Assembly: GCA_051880475.1 (NCBI GenBank)
Contig: JBJEOA010000049.1
Span: forward strand, 42,541 to 106,540
DNA: 64,000 nucleotides
Direction: 5' to 3'
Origin: JAUUSJ01 sp051880475
GTDB taxonomy: Bacteria > Bacillota > Clostridia > Lachnospirales > Lachnospiraceae
Shown: piece after piece, positions 42,304-51,104 of the stretch
Position numbering within the stretch: the first letter of the stretch is position 1
How the letters are laid out: each line of letters opens with the position of its first letter
Notes under the pieces: generated by a model
What the model was told of the DNA's origin: nothing
The model's database searches: none
Seen by the model: only the letters and a program-made list of their open reading frames with translations
Position numbers and translations under genes: made by a program

Positions 42304-42464
42304 AAAAATACAAATCGGCAGAAATTTGTATTTTATTTTATAAAGTTTTATGGCGAAAACTCTACTATCTTTATAGGGAGCGATGAAACCAAGGTTAAAA
42401 AAAGTTAAGAAAAAGTAATATTGTGAGTTTAAATATTCACAAAGATAAGAAAAGGAGTAAAAAT

Positions 42465-43655
42465 ATGAATGTTTTAGTAGTAAATTGTGGAAGTTCTTCC
42501 TTAAAGTACCAGTTAATTGATTCCGTAACAGAGGAAGTATTGGCAAAGGGATTATGTGAGAGAATTGGTATTGATGGTGTTTTGACACATCAGCCAGCAG
42601 GAAAGATTAAAGTGAAAATGGATGCTCCAATGCCAGACCATACAGTTGCAATTCAGCTTGTCTTAGAGCAGTTGACAGATGAGAATAACGGTGTTATTTC
42701 TTCTCTCGATGAGATCGGAGCAGTTGGACATCGTTTAGTACATGGTGGAGAGAAATTTGCTTGCTCTACTATTATTACAGACGAAGTTATTAAGGCTATG
42801 GAAGAATGTAACCCATTTGCACCACTTCATAATCCAGCGAACTTAATCGGTGTAAATGTTTGTAGAGAGCTTATGCCAAACACACCTATGGCTGGTGTAT
42901 TTGATACAGCTTTCCACCAGACAATGCCTAAGAAAGCATATCTTTACGGTATTTCCAAAGAGTATTATGAGAAATATGGTGTTCGTCGCTACGGATTCCA
43001 CGGAGCAAGCCATATGTTTGTATCTCAAAGAACAGCTGAGATTTTAGGAAAAGATATTAAAGATTTGAAGATTATCGTTTGTCACTTAGGTAATGGTGCA
43101 AGTATCTCTGCAGTAAAAGGTGGAGAGTCTATCGATACAAGTATGGGACTTACACCTCTTGAGGGACTTATCATGGGAACAAGAAGTGGTGATATTGACC
43201 CAGGTGCTATGGAGTTTATTGCAGATAGAGAAAACTTAGATATCAAAGAAGTTCTTCAGATTCTCAATAAAAAATCTGGTGTATTAGGTATGTCTGGAGT
43301 TTCTAGTGACTTTAGAGACCTCTCAACTGCAGCAGAGGCTGGAGACGAGTGGGCTCAGGTGGCTCTTGAGGCATTTGCTTATCGCGTAGCGAAATACGTT
43401 GGTGCGTATGCTGCAGCTATGAATGGTGTAGATGCTATTGCATTTACAGCTGGTATCGGAGAAAATGATGCGTGGGTTCGTGAGAATGCTTGTTCTTATT
43501 TTGGATATTTAGGTGTAGAGCTTGACAAAGAGGCTAATAAAGTCCGCGGTGAGGAAAAAATCATTTCCACTCCTGATTCAAAGGTTACTGTACTTTGTGT
43601 ACCTACAAATGAGGAGTTAGCTATTTGTAGAGAAACTGTACGTTTAGTAAAATAA
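42465..43655 (+). CDS. ackA: Acetate kinase
   Basis: A 396-residue ASKHA-fold kinase: 'VLVVNCGSSSLKYQLID', 'VFDTAFHQTMPKKAYLYGI', 'IIVCHLGNGASISAVKGG', 'LIMGTRSGDIDPG' and 'AFTAGIGENDAWVRE'. It makes ATP from acetyl phosphate in acetogenic fermentation. Start 42465 follows AAAAGGAGTAAAAAT. No pta gene is adjacent, unlike many relatives. Confidence 0.97.
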   Translation: MNVLVVNCGSSSLKYQLIDSVTEEVLAKGLCERIGIDGVLTHQPAGKIKVKMDAPMPDHTVAIQLVLEQLTDENNGVISSLDEIGAVGHRLVHGGEKFACSTIITDEVIKAMEECNPFAPLHNPANLIGVNVCRELMPNTPMAGVFDTAFHQTMPKKAYLYGISKEYYEKYGVRRYGFHGASHMFVSQRTAEILGKDIKDLKIIVCHLGNGASISAVKGGESIDTSMGLTPLEGLIMGTRSGDIDPGAMEFIADRENLDIKEVLQILNKKSGVLGMSGVSSDFRDLSTAAEAGDEWAQVALEAFAYRVAKYVGAYAAAMNGVDAIAFTAGIGENDAWVRENACSYFGYLGVELDKEANKVRGEEKIISTPDSKVTVLCVPTNEELAICRETVRLVK

Positions 43656-43699
43656 TATTAAGCAGATAAGAAAAAGTCATATAAAGTAAACCAAACGAA

Positions 43700-43736
43700 G
43701 AAAGGGAGTATTATAATGTGATACTCTCTTTCTTTG
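43700..43736 (+). terminator. Terminator after ackA
   Basis: GAAAGGGAGTAT (43700-43711) pairs with ATACTCTCTTTC (43721-43732), one mismatch, followed by TTTG. Confidence 0.7.
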
Positions 43737-43816
43737 TGATATCGTTATAATTTTGTAGTAAAAAAACCATAGGCTTGCCTGTGGGAGTAGTCAAGATTTA
43801 TATTGGGAGGAAATTT

Positions 43817-44056
43817 ATGTTAAGAAAGAAAAGTCAGAAAGTAATTATTACATTTCATACAACAACACAGGCGATGAAAATGGAGAGTGCTGCGAAAAAA
43901 GAGGGGGCATCTGGAAGATTAATTCCGATTCCAAGAGAAATCAGTGCGGGCTGTGGGATGGCTTGGAGTGCTGAGGTTGATAAGAGAGCAGAATTAGAAA
44001 AATTAATTGAGAGAGAGCAGATTGAAATTCAAAAAATTTATAAGATTTTTAATTAA
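43817..44056 (+). CDS. DUF3343 putative selenium/sulfur carrier-like protein
   Basis: A 79-residue protein: 'VIITFHTTTQAMKMESAAKK', 'GRLIPIPREISAGCGMAW' and a helical tail. DUF3343 proteins are described as Se/S-carrier-like and sit near selD, yedF and cysteine desulfurases. The single Cys in 'SAGCGMAW' is the probable carrier residue. Start 43817 follows TTGGGAGGAAATTT. It opens the selenium/molybdenum module. Confidence 0.82.
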   Translation: MLRKKSQKVIITFHTTTQAMKMESAAKKEGASGRLIPIPREISAGCGMAWSAEVDKRAELEKLIEREQIEIQKIYKIFN

Positions 44057-44091
44057 AATAAAAAAAAATTTTGATTTTTTCCAAAAAAGGA

Positions 44092-44120
44092 TTGGCAAAG
44101 AAAAGAAGATATGCTATAAT
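44092..44120 (+). promoter_or_regulatory. Promoter of the modA gene
   Basis: TTGGCA (44092-44097), 17-base spacer, TATAAT (44115-44120). The leader contains an AGTCG/CGACT stem-loop with a T-rich tail (44139-44177), which could attenuate, and then the ModE-type palindrome. Confidence 0.75.
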
Positions 44121-44178
44121 ATGAGCTAAGTAAGGCGACAGTCGATTTGTGAGGAATCGCAAAACGACTTTTATTTTT

Positions 44179-44212
44179 AGAATCGTTATATTTATTTAAG
44201 AATAACGATTCT
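44179..44212. promoter_or_regulatory. ModE-type operator upstream of modA
   Basis: AGAATCGTTAT (44179-44189), 12-base centre, ATAACGATTCT (44202-44212): perfect 11-bp arms. The half-sites CGTTAT and ATAACG and the overall spacing resemble the known E. coli ModE box (CGTTATAT-N-ATAACG). A short ModE-like gene is encoded at 46113. The site lies downstream of the predicted start of transcription, so it would act as a roadblock. Confidence 0.6.
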
Positions 44213-44238
44213 GAAAATAATTTTAAGGAGGAAGAAGG

Positions 44239-45117
44239 ATGAAAAAGAAATTATTGGCTTTATTTATGGCGGGATGTATGGCATGTGGAATGATGGCCTG
44301 TGGAGGTTCATCAGCTTCTGTTGAAAAGGGCGACAAGGAGGAAGTCAAGAAGACAGATAACGAGACAGAGGTTCAAGTATTTATCGCAGCTAGTTTAAAT
44401 ACTGTTATGACAGAACTTGCGACAAAGTTTAATGAGGAAAATCCTAATATAAAGATTGTATTTAATGCGGATAGCTCAGGAACTTTGATGACACAGATTA
44501 AGGAAGGATACGAATGTGATATTTTCTTTTCAGCAGCTCAAAAGCAGATGGATGAGCTTGAGAAAGAGGAAGATATCTTAGTAGACGGGACAAGAAAAAA
44601 TGTAGTGAATAATCAGGTCGTTGTGATTTCTAGAAAAGATAGTGGCACAAAGGTGAAAGGACTTGAGACGTTAAAAGATGCTAAGAGTATTGCATTGGCG
44701 GGCGGCAGTGTGCCAGTTGGTAAGTATACAAGACAAGCACTTGTAAACTTAAATTTAGTTCCTAAGGAAGAGGATGTTTCTACTATTACAACAGAGGAAG
44801 TTTCAAAGGCTTTTGGAGGAGTAGAAATTAGTGAGCAAGATAATGTGAGTAAAGTATTAATCGCTGTGACAGAAGGTTCTTGTGAAGTCGGAACAACGTA
44901 TTACTCAGATACATATGGATATGAGGATGAGGTAAATATTTTAGAGACAGTGGGGTATGATTTGACGGGAAATGTTATTTATCCGATTGCTCGTATTCAA
45001 AATGCTGAGGCGGATGATGCACAGATAAAGGCGGCAGAGCAGTTTTATGATTTTGTAACTTCGGATGACGCAAAGAAGGTATTTGAAAGCTATTATTTTG
45101 ATACTGATGTAGAGTAA
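44239..45117 (+). CDS. modA: Molybdate ABC transporter substrate-binding lipoprotein
   Basis: A 292-residue ModA-family protein. Lipoprotein signal 'LLALFMAGCMACGMMACGG' with several Cys, the lipobox Cys in 'MMACGG'. Mature domain: 'VFIAASLNTVMTELATKF', 'FNADSSGTLMTQIKEGYECD' and 'VTEGSCEVGTTYYSD'; Ser/Ala residues of the first two contact the oxyanion. It captures molybdate or tungstate for the ModB permease. Preceded by a strong promoter and a ModE-like box; a terminator follows the gene. Confidence 0.93.
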   Translation: MKKKLLALFMAGCMACGMMACGGSSASVEKGDKEEVKKTDNETEVQVFIAASLNTVMTELATKFNEENPNIKIVFNADSSGTLMTQIKEGYECDIFFSAAQKQMDELEKEEDILVDGTRKNVVNNQVVVISRKDSGTKVKGLETLKDAKSIALAGGSVPVGKYTRQALVNLNLVPKEEDVSTITTEEVSKAFGGVEISEQDNVSKVLIAVTEGSCEVGTTYYSDTYGYEDEVNILETVGYDLTGNVIYPIARIQNAEADDAQIKAAEQFYDFVTSDDAKKVFESYYFDTDVE

Positions 45118-45128
45118 AAGAAAGACTT

Positions 45129-45175
45129 AGGGCGGCTAACAGAGAAGAAAGATTGGAAGAAGGCTGCCCTTTTTC
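45129..45175 (+). terminator. Terminator after modA
   Basis: AGGGCGGC (45129-45136) pairs with GCTGCCCT (45163-45170), then TTTTTC. A weak promoter (TTCATT, 17, TATAAT at 45237-45242) follows before modB. Confidence 0.65.
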
Positions 45176-45296
45176 TATGTATTTATAGAAATTCTAAAAG
45201 TCATAGTGCCAAATTCATTTGAGGCTTTTATTATAGTATAATAATGATAGAAGCTTCCGTTAAGGCAGATATTTTACTAAGCAGGGAGGTAGAGAA

Positions 45297-46001
45297 GTGA
45301 GCGAGATTATGATAAAATTTAGTCAGTTAGATTGGAGTCCGCTTTTTATCTCAATTAAAACTGGTGTTGCAGCTACAATTATTTCCTTTTTTGCGGGACT
45401 TTACGCAGCAAGAAAATCTCTAAAGGCAGGTCCGAGGGGAAAAGCTATTATGGATGGAATCTTAACTCTCCCTATGGTACTCCCACCTACAGTAGCTGGA
45501 TTTTTTTTACTTCTTTTGTTTAGCAAAAGAAGACCGCTTGGGATTTTCTTGTTTGAGAAATTTGATATAAAAATTGTGCAGACATGGGTAGGTTGTGTTA
45601 TCGCAGCCACTGTCATTGCATTTCCGCTTATGTACCGCAATGCGAGAGCGGCATTTGAGCAGGTGGATGTAAATTTAATTTATGCGGCGAGAACACTTGG
45701 TATGTCAGAGTTTAGAATTTTTTGGGAGATTGTGCTTCCAACGGCGGGACCTGGTGTGATATCTGGGACAATTCTTACTTTCGCAAGGGCGATGGGAGAG
45801 TACGGTGCAACTTCTATGCTTGCTGGCAATATTCCAGGAAAGACGGGAACAATATCACAAAAAATTGCGATGGTAATTCAAGACGGTGACTACGTCACGG
45901 CGGGAATCTGGGTTGCGATTGTTATGATTTTAGCATTTATTATTATTTTTCTGTTAAATATTGTTTTAAATAGAAAAATGAGGACAGTAAAGAGATGGTA
46001 G
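45297..46001 (+). CDS. modB: Molybdate ABC transporter permease
   Basis: A 234-residue membrane protein with five helices and the ABC-permease EAA-type loop 'ARTLGMSEFRIFWEIVLPTA' / 'GPGVISG', plus 'LPMVLPPTVAGFFLLLLF', typical of ModB. It forms the molybdate channel with ModA. GTG start after GGGAGGTAGAGAA. The matching ATPase ModC is not encoded in this window, and the protein is not fused to one. Confidence 0.92.
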   Translation: MSEIMIKFSQLDWSPLFISIKTGVAATIISFFAGLYAARKSLKAGPRGKAIMDGILTLPMVLPPTVAGFFLLLLFSKRRPLGIFLFEKFDIKIVQTWVGCVIAATVIAFPLMYRNARAAFEQVDVNLIYAARTLGMSEFRIFWEIVLPTAGPGVISGTILTFARAMGEYGATSMLAGNIPGKTGTISQKIAMVIQDGDYVTAGIWVAIVMILAFIIIFLLNIVLNRKMRTVKRW

Positions 46002-46112
46002 ACGATACGTGGGAACGTTCTCTCTTTGTATATGTCGCATACTTGTCAGATTTAGACTTTTGCAAATAAAAAATTTCGTTTGTTATAGAAAGAGATACGT
46101 ATGGAGGACAGA

Positions 46113-46493
46113 ATGGAAAATGAGAAATTACACTATGGGATATCGATAAAATTATACTTGGAAGATAAAGCGTTTGGTCCAGGTGCCGCCACACTTTTAA
46201 AAAATATAGAAAAGACAGGCTCTCTCTTAGGTGCCGCAAAAGAGATGAATATGGCATATAGTAAGGCGTGGAAAATCATTAAAAATATAGAAGAAATCTG
46301 GGGTTTTAAACTTACAAAAAGAGAGACGGGAGGAAAAGACGGAGGTGGTTCTACTTTGACTTGGAGGGCGAAAGAAATTTTAGAACATTACGAGAAATTT
46401 TGTGAGGAGGGAAAACAAGAGATAGATAAAATTTATGAAAAATATTTTTCGCAAGCGTGGGTGGAAGAATTAAAAGAGAGAGATGATTTTTAA
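46113..46493 (+). CDS. modE: Short ModE-type molybdate regulator (DNA-binding domain only)
   Basis: A 126-residue winged-helix protein resembling the N-terminal ModE domain: 'FGPGAATLLKNIEKTGSLLG', 'AAKEMNMAYSKAWKIIKNIE' and 'KRETGGKDGGGSTLTWRAKE'. The C-terminal molybdate-binding TOBE/MOP domains of E. coli ModE are missing, so metal sensing must be by another route. The ATG at 46113 is preferred over 46101 because GGAGGACAG precedes it. Likely controls modA through the palindrome at 44179. Confidence 0.85.
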   Translation: MENEKLHYGISIKLYLEDKAFGPGAATLLKNIEKTGSLLGAAKEMNMAYSKAWKIIKNIEEIWGFKLTKRETGGKDGGGSTLTWRAKEILEHYEKFCEEGKQEIDKIYEKYFSQAWVEELKERDDF

Positions 46494-46503
46494 GGAGGGA
46501 AAA

Positions 46504-47523
46504 ATGGAAAATATTGTATTTTGTAAAGGAGGAGGTTGCACTGCAAAATTAGGACCGGCGGTGCTTTCTAGAGTGCTTAGTCAGCTGCCAAAGAAAAAAG
46601 ATGAGAATCTCTTAATTGGATTTGAGGGTTCTGATGATGCGGCTGTGTATAAGCTTAGAGAAGACCTTGCCATTGTGCAGACTTTAGATTTTTTTCCGCC
46701 AATGGTAGATGATCCCTATATTTTTGGACAGATAGCAGCGACAAATGCACTCAGTGATATTTATGCGATGGGTGGAGATGTAAAAACTGCATTAAATATT
46801 GTCTGTTTTCCAGAGAGCATGGATTTGAATATACTTGGTCAAATTTTGCAAGGAGGCAATGAAAAGGTGATGGAGGCGGGTGCTGTCTTAGCGGGAGGCC
46901 ACTCTATCGCAGACTCAGATGTGAAATATGGCTTATCTGTGACAGGAACGATTCATCCAGATAAGGTTTTTGCCAATAATGGATGTAGAGAGGGAGATGT
47001 ACTCATCTTGACAAAGCCTCTTGGAGTTGGAATTGTGTGTACGGCGGCCAGATTAAAGGCAGCATCGGAGGAAGCTTTGGATTTGGCGATAAAGTCTATG
47101 ACAACGCTTAATAAATATGCCTCTGAGATTGTGAGAAAATATAAGGTGCATGGCTGTACAGATGTGACTGGATTTGGTTTTTTAGTGCATTTATGTGAGA
47201 TGTTAGAGGACAAATTCACTGCAGTGATTGAGCAAAAAAAGATTCCTTATATTCCACAGTGTGAGGAGTATGTGGAGGAATTTTATTTGACGGCAGCAGG
47301 GCAGAGAAATCGCAATCATGTGCAAGATAAGGTAGAGTTTATAGAGAGCAGTTTTTTGATGGAGGAAATTTTGTATGATGCACAGACATCAGGGGGACTT
47401 TTAGTGTCAATGGATGCCGACGACGCAAAGAAGGCCATCATTGAGTTAAAGAAACTTGGACTTCCATGTGAGATTGTCGGAAAAATTGAGAAAAAGCAGG
47501 AAAAATCTGTAATCATACGTTAA
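46504..47523 (+). CDS. selD: Selenide, water dikinase
   Basis: A 339-residue SelD. It makes selenophosphate from selenide and ATP. The N-terminal loop reads 'CKGGGCTAKLGP', keeping the catalytic Cys (residue 12, E. coli Cys17) and Lys (residue 15), with Ala where E. coli has the second Cys; no in-frame TGA is used. Other motifs: 'GFEGSDDAAVYKL', 'NALSDIYAMGGDVKTALNIV', 'AGGHSIADSDVKYGLSVTG' and 'GCTDVTGFGFLVHL'. Start 46504 follows AAGGAGGGAAAA. Neighbours point to use in a molybdenum hydroxylase cofactor. Confidence 0.95.
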   Translation: MENIVFCKGGGCTAKLGPAVLSRVLSQLPKKKDENLLIGFEGSDDAAVYKLREDLAIVQTLDFFPPMVDDPYIFGQIAATNALSDIYAMGGDVKTALNIVCFPESMDLNILGQILQGGNEKVMEAGAVLAGGHSIADSDVKYGLSVTGTIHPDKVFANNGCREGDVLILTKPLGVGIVCTAARLKAASEEALDLAIKSMTTLNKYASEIVRKYKVHGCTDVTGFGFLVHLCEMLEDKFTAVIEQKKIPYIPQCEEYVEEFYLTAAGQRNRNHVQDKVEFIESSFLMEEILYDAQTSGGLLVSMDADDAKKAIIELKKLGLPCEIVGKIEKKQEKSVIIR

Positions 47524-47602
47524 TGAGAAAAAGTTATGGGGATAAAAGGTATTTTCCCACAACAGATGCCTATGAATTTTGAATAGAAAGAAGGAAGAAA
47601 AA

Positions 47603-48223
47603 ATGAGATTAGATGAGAGAGGAAAGGCATGTCCTTTGCCAGTAATTGAGACAAAGAAAGCGTTAGAAGGATGTAAAGAGGGTGAGGTAGTTGAAGTTAT
47701 CGTAGATAATGAAATTGCGGTACAAAATCTTTCAAAGATGGCGAATCATAAAGGATTAAAATCTGAGTGGCAGCAGATAGATGAGAGAGAATATTTGGTA
47801 AAAATAGTTGCGAGCGGTAAAGAATCAGTAAAAGAAGAGGACAAAGTAGAATGTGAGGAATGTCAGCCGATGGAGTTTGGAAAAAAGAGTGGAACGGTTG
47901 TTGTGCTTTCTTCTAGAGAAATGGGAGCTGGAGACGAGGCACTTGGAAAGCTTTTGATGAAAGGGTTTATCTATGCCTTAACGGAGCAAGATAGTGCACC
48001 AGATACGGTACTTCTTTATAATGGAGGTGCGTATTTATCTTGTGAGGGTTCCGATTCTTTGGCAGATTTGCAGACTTTGGAAAAAAATGGAACAGAGATT
48101 TTAACTTGTGGCACTTGCCTTAATCACTATGGACTTAGCGAGAAATTAGCTGTCGGTGGAGTGACAAATATGTATGAGATTGTGGAGAGAATGAGTGGGG
48201 CGAGAAAGATTATAAAACCGTAG
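47603..48223 (+). CDS. yedF: Sulfurtransferase-like selenium metabolism protein YedF
   Basis: A 206-residue two-domain protein. The N-terminal TusA-like domain has 'RGKACPLPVIETKKALEG' with the reactive Cys10 in CPxP; the C-terminal DsrE/DsrF-like domain includes 'EMGAGDEALGKLLMKGFIYA' and 'ILTCGTCLNHYGLS' with a CxxC. YedF accompanies selD in selenium-using bacteria and probably carries or delivers selenium. RBS AAGGAAG; 10 bases before yqeB. Confidence 0.92.
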   Translation: MRLDERGKACPLPVIETKKALEGCKEGEVVEVIVDNEIAVQNLSKMANHKGLKSEWQQIDEREYLVKIVASGKESVKEEDKVECEECQPMEFGKKSGTVVVLSSREMGAGDEALGKLLMKGFIYALTEQDSAPDTVLLYNGGAYLSCEGSDSLADLQTLEKNGTEILTCGTCLNHYGLSEKLAVGGVTNMYEIVERMSGARKIIKP

Positions 48224-48232
48224 GAGATAAAA

Positions 48233-49057
48233 ATGGAGAGAAAAAATCAATGGATTTTTGTCCGTGGCGGTGGAGATATCGCAACGGGAACAATTTATAA
48301 GCTATATAAGAGCGGATATTCGGTTCTTATTCTTGAGATAGAAAATCCATCTGCCATTAGAAGGCAGGTGGCATTTTCTGAGGCGGTGTATGACGGTAAA
48401 AGTCAGATAGAGGGAATAACCTGTGTTAAAGTAAATAGCTTTGAGGAGGCAAAGGCTGCCATAAAAGAGGATAAAATTCCGTTATTAATTGATGCAAAAT
48501 GTGATATTTTAAAGGAAGTGAAACCTTGGGCAGTTGTGGATGCTATTTTAGCGAAAAAAAATTTAGGGACAAATCGTAAGATGGCGAAGAAAACGATTGG
48601 ACTTGGCCCTGGTTTTATAGCTGGAGAGGATGTAGACCTTGTAGTAGAGACAATGCGTGGTCATAATCTTGGCAAAATTATCGAAGATGGAATGGCAACT
48701 CCAAATACAGGAGTTCCTGGCGTAATTGCGGGTTATGGAAAAGAGAGAGTGATTCACGCTGAGAGTGCGGGAAGATTATACGCAAAAGTTAAGATTGGGG
48801 ATGTCGTAAAAAAAGACCAAGTCATTGCGGTTATACAAGATGGAGAAAATGAGGTAGAGGTAAGGGCGAGTCTTACTGGTTTAGTGAGGGGGCTTATCCG
48901 AGATGGATATCTGGTAACGAAAGGATTTAAGATAGCAGATATTGACCCTAGACAGAGCGAATATAAAAATTGTTTTACGATATCTGATAAGGCGAGATGT
49001 ATTGCGGGTGCTGTCTTAGAGGGATTACTTTACCTTGAGAAAAAACAGGGAGAATAG
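48233..49057 (+). CDS. yqeB: Selenium-dependent molybdenum cofactor protein YqeB
   Basis: A 274-residue protein of the EF2563/YqeB family: 'WIFVRGGGDIATGTIYKLYK' forms a nucleotide-binding loop, 'LIDAKCDILKEVKPWAVVDA' and 'GPGFIAGEDVDLVVETMRGH' follow. YqeB is a marker of the selenium-dependent molybdenum hydroxylase trait and is thought to help insert selenium in the Mo cofactor. The C-terminal part has a barrel-sandwich look ('GRLYAKVKIGDVVKKDQVIA'). RBS TAGGAGAT. Confidence 0.93.
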   Translation: MERKNQWIFVRGGGDIATGTIYKLYKSGYSVLILEIENPSAIRRQVAFSEAVYDGKSQIEGITCVKVNSFEEAKAAIKEDKIPLLIDAKCDILKEVKPWAVVDAILAKKNLGTNRKMAKKTIGLGPGFIAGEDVDLVVETMRGHNLGKIIEDGMATPNTGVPGVIAGYGKERVIHAESAGRLYAKVKIGDVVKKDQVIAVIQDGENEVEVRASLTGLVRGLIRDGYLVTKGFKIADIDPRQSEYKNCFTISDKARCIAGAVLEGLLYLEKKQGE

Positions 49058-49060
49058 GGT

Positions 49061-50224
49061 ATGATTTACTTAGATAATGCGGCCACTTCTTTTTATCGCC
49101 CTGATACAGTGGCAAAGGCTGTCTCTGATGCGATTATGACGATGGGGAATAGTTCAAGAGGCACTCATTCTTTGGCATTACAAAGTTCTAGAATTATTTT
49201 TGAGGGGCGTCAGATGATAGCAGATTTATTTGGAGCAAAGTCTCCAGAACAGGTTGCTTTTACAAAAAATTCCACAGAAGCTTTAAATATTGCGATAAAA
49301 GGTATATTAAAGCCAGGAGATAGAGCAGTCACTACGGTATTAGAGCATAATAGCGTACTAAGACCACTCTATGAGATGGAAGAGAGAGGCGTTTTGCTTA
49401 CGATTATAGGATGTGAGCCAGAAAAAAGAGAGCAGGGAAAACTAGATTATGAAGCTTTAGAAAAGGCGATTATGTCGGGAGTGAAGGCTGTTATCTGCAC
49501 TCACGCTTCCAATCTTACGGGAAATACAGTGGATATTCACAGAATTGGAAATTTGTGTAAAAAGACAGGGGCGATTTTTATTGTCGATGCCTCACAGACG
49601 GCGGGAATATTTCCTATTGATATGGAGCGAGATGGGATAGATATTATCTGTTTCACAGGTCATAAGAGCTTGATGGGACCGCAGGGGATTGGCGGTCTAT
49701 GCGTGAGAGAGGGAGTTGTAATTGAGCCTTTATTAAGTGGGGGAAGCGGTATTTTGACGTATGAAAAAAAGCATCCAAGAAAGATGCCAACGGCACTTGA
49801 GGCTGGGACGTTAAACGGTCACGCAATAGCAGGGCTTATAGAGGGGATTCGTTATCTTAATGAGCAGGGAATAAAAAAGCTTAGAGAGAGTGAGCAAGAG
49901 TTAATGTGGATGTTTTATGAGGAACTTTGCAAAATGCCTGGAATTAAGATATACGGTGATTTTCAATCGAGAGAGCGAGCACCGATTGTTTCTTGTAACT
50001 TTTTTGACGAGGAATCGGGAGAAATTAGTGATTATTTAGCGGAGGAATATGAAATTTATACTCGTTTTGGAGGGCATTGCGCTCCTCTTATGCATGAGAG
50101 CCTTGGCACAAGAGAACAGGGAGCTGTTCGATTTAGTTTTTCTCATTTTAATACAAAGGAGCAGGTGAGAAAAACGTTGATGGCGGTGAGAGAAATATAT
50201 GAACAGCTATTGGAGCAAAGATAG
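49061..50224 (+). CDS. Cysteine desulfurase / selenocysteine lyase-type aminotransferase
   Basis: A 387-residue class V PLP enzyme. The PLP Lys is in 'CFTGHKSLMGPQG'; 'THASNLTGNTVDI' and 'FIVDASQTAGIFPI' bind PLP; the active-site Cys is in 'TRFGGHCAPLMH'. In this cluster such enzymes mobilise selenium or sulfur from (seleno)cysteine for SelD/YedF or the cofactor sulfuration. Start 3 bases after the yqeB stop, so tightly coupled. Confidence 0.92.
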   Translation: MIYLDNAATSFYRPDTVAKAVSDAIMTMGNSSRGTHSLALQSSRIIFEGRQMIADLFGAKSPEQVAFTKNSTEALNIAIKGILKPGDRAVTTVLEHNSVLRPLYEMEERGVLLTIIGCEPEKREQGKLDYEALEKAIMSGVKAVICTHASNLTGNTVDIHRIGNLCKKTGAIFIVDASQTAGIFPIDMERDGIDIICFTGHKSLMGPQGIGGLCVREGVVIEPLLSGGSGILTYEKKHPRKMPTALEAGTLNGHAIAGLIEGIRYLNEQGIKKLRESEQELMWMFYEELCKMPGIKIYGDFQSRERAPIVSCNFFDEESGEISDYLAEEYEIYTRFGGHCAPLMHESLGTREQGAVRFSFSHFNTKEQVRKTLMAVREIYEQLLEQR

Positions 50225-50251
50225 GGTAAGAGTCGAGGGGGAGAAAAACTA

Positions 50252-51091
50252 GTGAAAATAAGAACTAATGTTAGAGGAAACTGGGAAGACAGGGAAAGTT
50301 TATGGGATGCATTTTGTCTTGACAAAAGATTAAAGAAAAGACAAGATTCAGGGCAAAAATTGGCGTATGTCCTCGCTTTTGTCGGAGGCGGGGGAAAGAC
50401 TTCTTGTATTTATCACTTAGCGGCGGAAGGTGTAAAGCGAGGAAAGAAAATCATTGTTATGACGACGACACATATGCTTTCTCCTAAAGAGCATTGCATT
50501 TTTTTAGAAGATGGAAGGCTGGATTTTGAGCAAGTGGAACAGAAATTATCAGAAGATAAAATGATAATAGTGGGCGATAAAATAAATGAAAAGAAAATGT
50601 CTTTTGTTGGAGAGGCTGCCTATCAAAGACTTCTTAAAATGGCAGATATCATTTTGGTGGAGGCAGACGGCAGCAGACATTGTCCAATTAAAGTGCCAGC
50701 TTCCCATGAGCCTGTAATTCCGTCAAAAATAGATGAGATTATATGTATTTGCGGACTTTCTTGTTACGCAAAGAGAGCGAGTGATGTCTGTTTTCGGTTA
50801 GAGCAGGCGAGAAAAATTAGAGAAAATTTCTTGTTAGAAGAAAAACAGATGGCTCAACAATCTTTAGAGGAGTGGATTATAAGAGAAAAGGATATTATAT
50901 ATCTTATGAGAGAGGGATTTTTAAAACCTCTAAGAGAGACGCAAAAAAATGCAAAAATTTCCATGATGCTCACGCAGGCTGACACAGACCAATTAAAAGA
51001 GATTGGAATTTCTATTTTTGAGTCAATGGGGGAAGAGGGAATTTTAATAAGCGAGCTTTCCCTTCGTTCAGAGTATAAAAGTATTTCATAG
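50252..51091 (+). CDS. yqeC: Selenium cofactor biosynthesis protein YqeC
   Basis: A 279-residue P-loop protein: 'VLAFVGGGGKTSCIYHLAAE' is a Walker A, 'IILVEADGSRHCPIKVPASH' a Walker B-like segment. YqeC defines, with YqeB and SelD, the third selenium-use trait (Mo hydroxylases). GTG start after GAGGGGGAGAAAAACTA. Downstream cytidylyltransferase begins 13 bases after the stop. Confidence 0.92.
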   Translation: MKIRTNVRGNWEDRESLWDAFCLDKRLKKRQDSGQKLAYVLAFVGGGGKTSCIYHLAAEGVKRGKKIIVMTTTHMLSPKEHCIFLEDGRLDFEQVEQKLSEDKMIIVGDKINEKKMSFVGEAAYQRLLKMADIILVEADGSRHCPIKVPASHEPVIPSKIDEIICICGLSCYAKRASDVCFRLEQARKIRENFLLEEKQMAQQSLEEWIIREKDIIYLMREGFLKPLRETQKNAKISMMLTQADTDQLKEIGISIFESMGEEGILISELSLRSEYKSIS

Positions 51092-51104
51092 CAGGAGGAA
51101 AAAA

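Noticed and set aside
44056..44238. Molybdenum-cofactor riboswitch in the modA leader
   Set aside because: The leader has only a short AGTCG/CGACT stem-loop and the ModE-like palindrome; the conserved Moco aptamer architecture is not visible.
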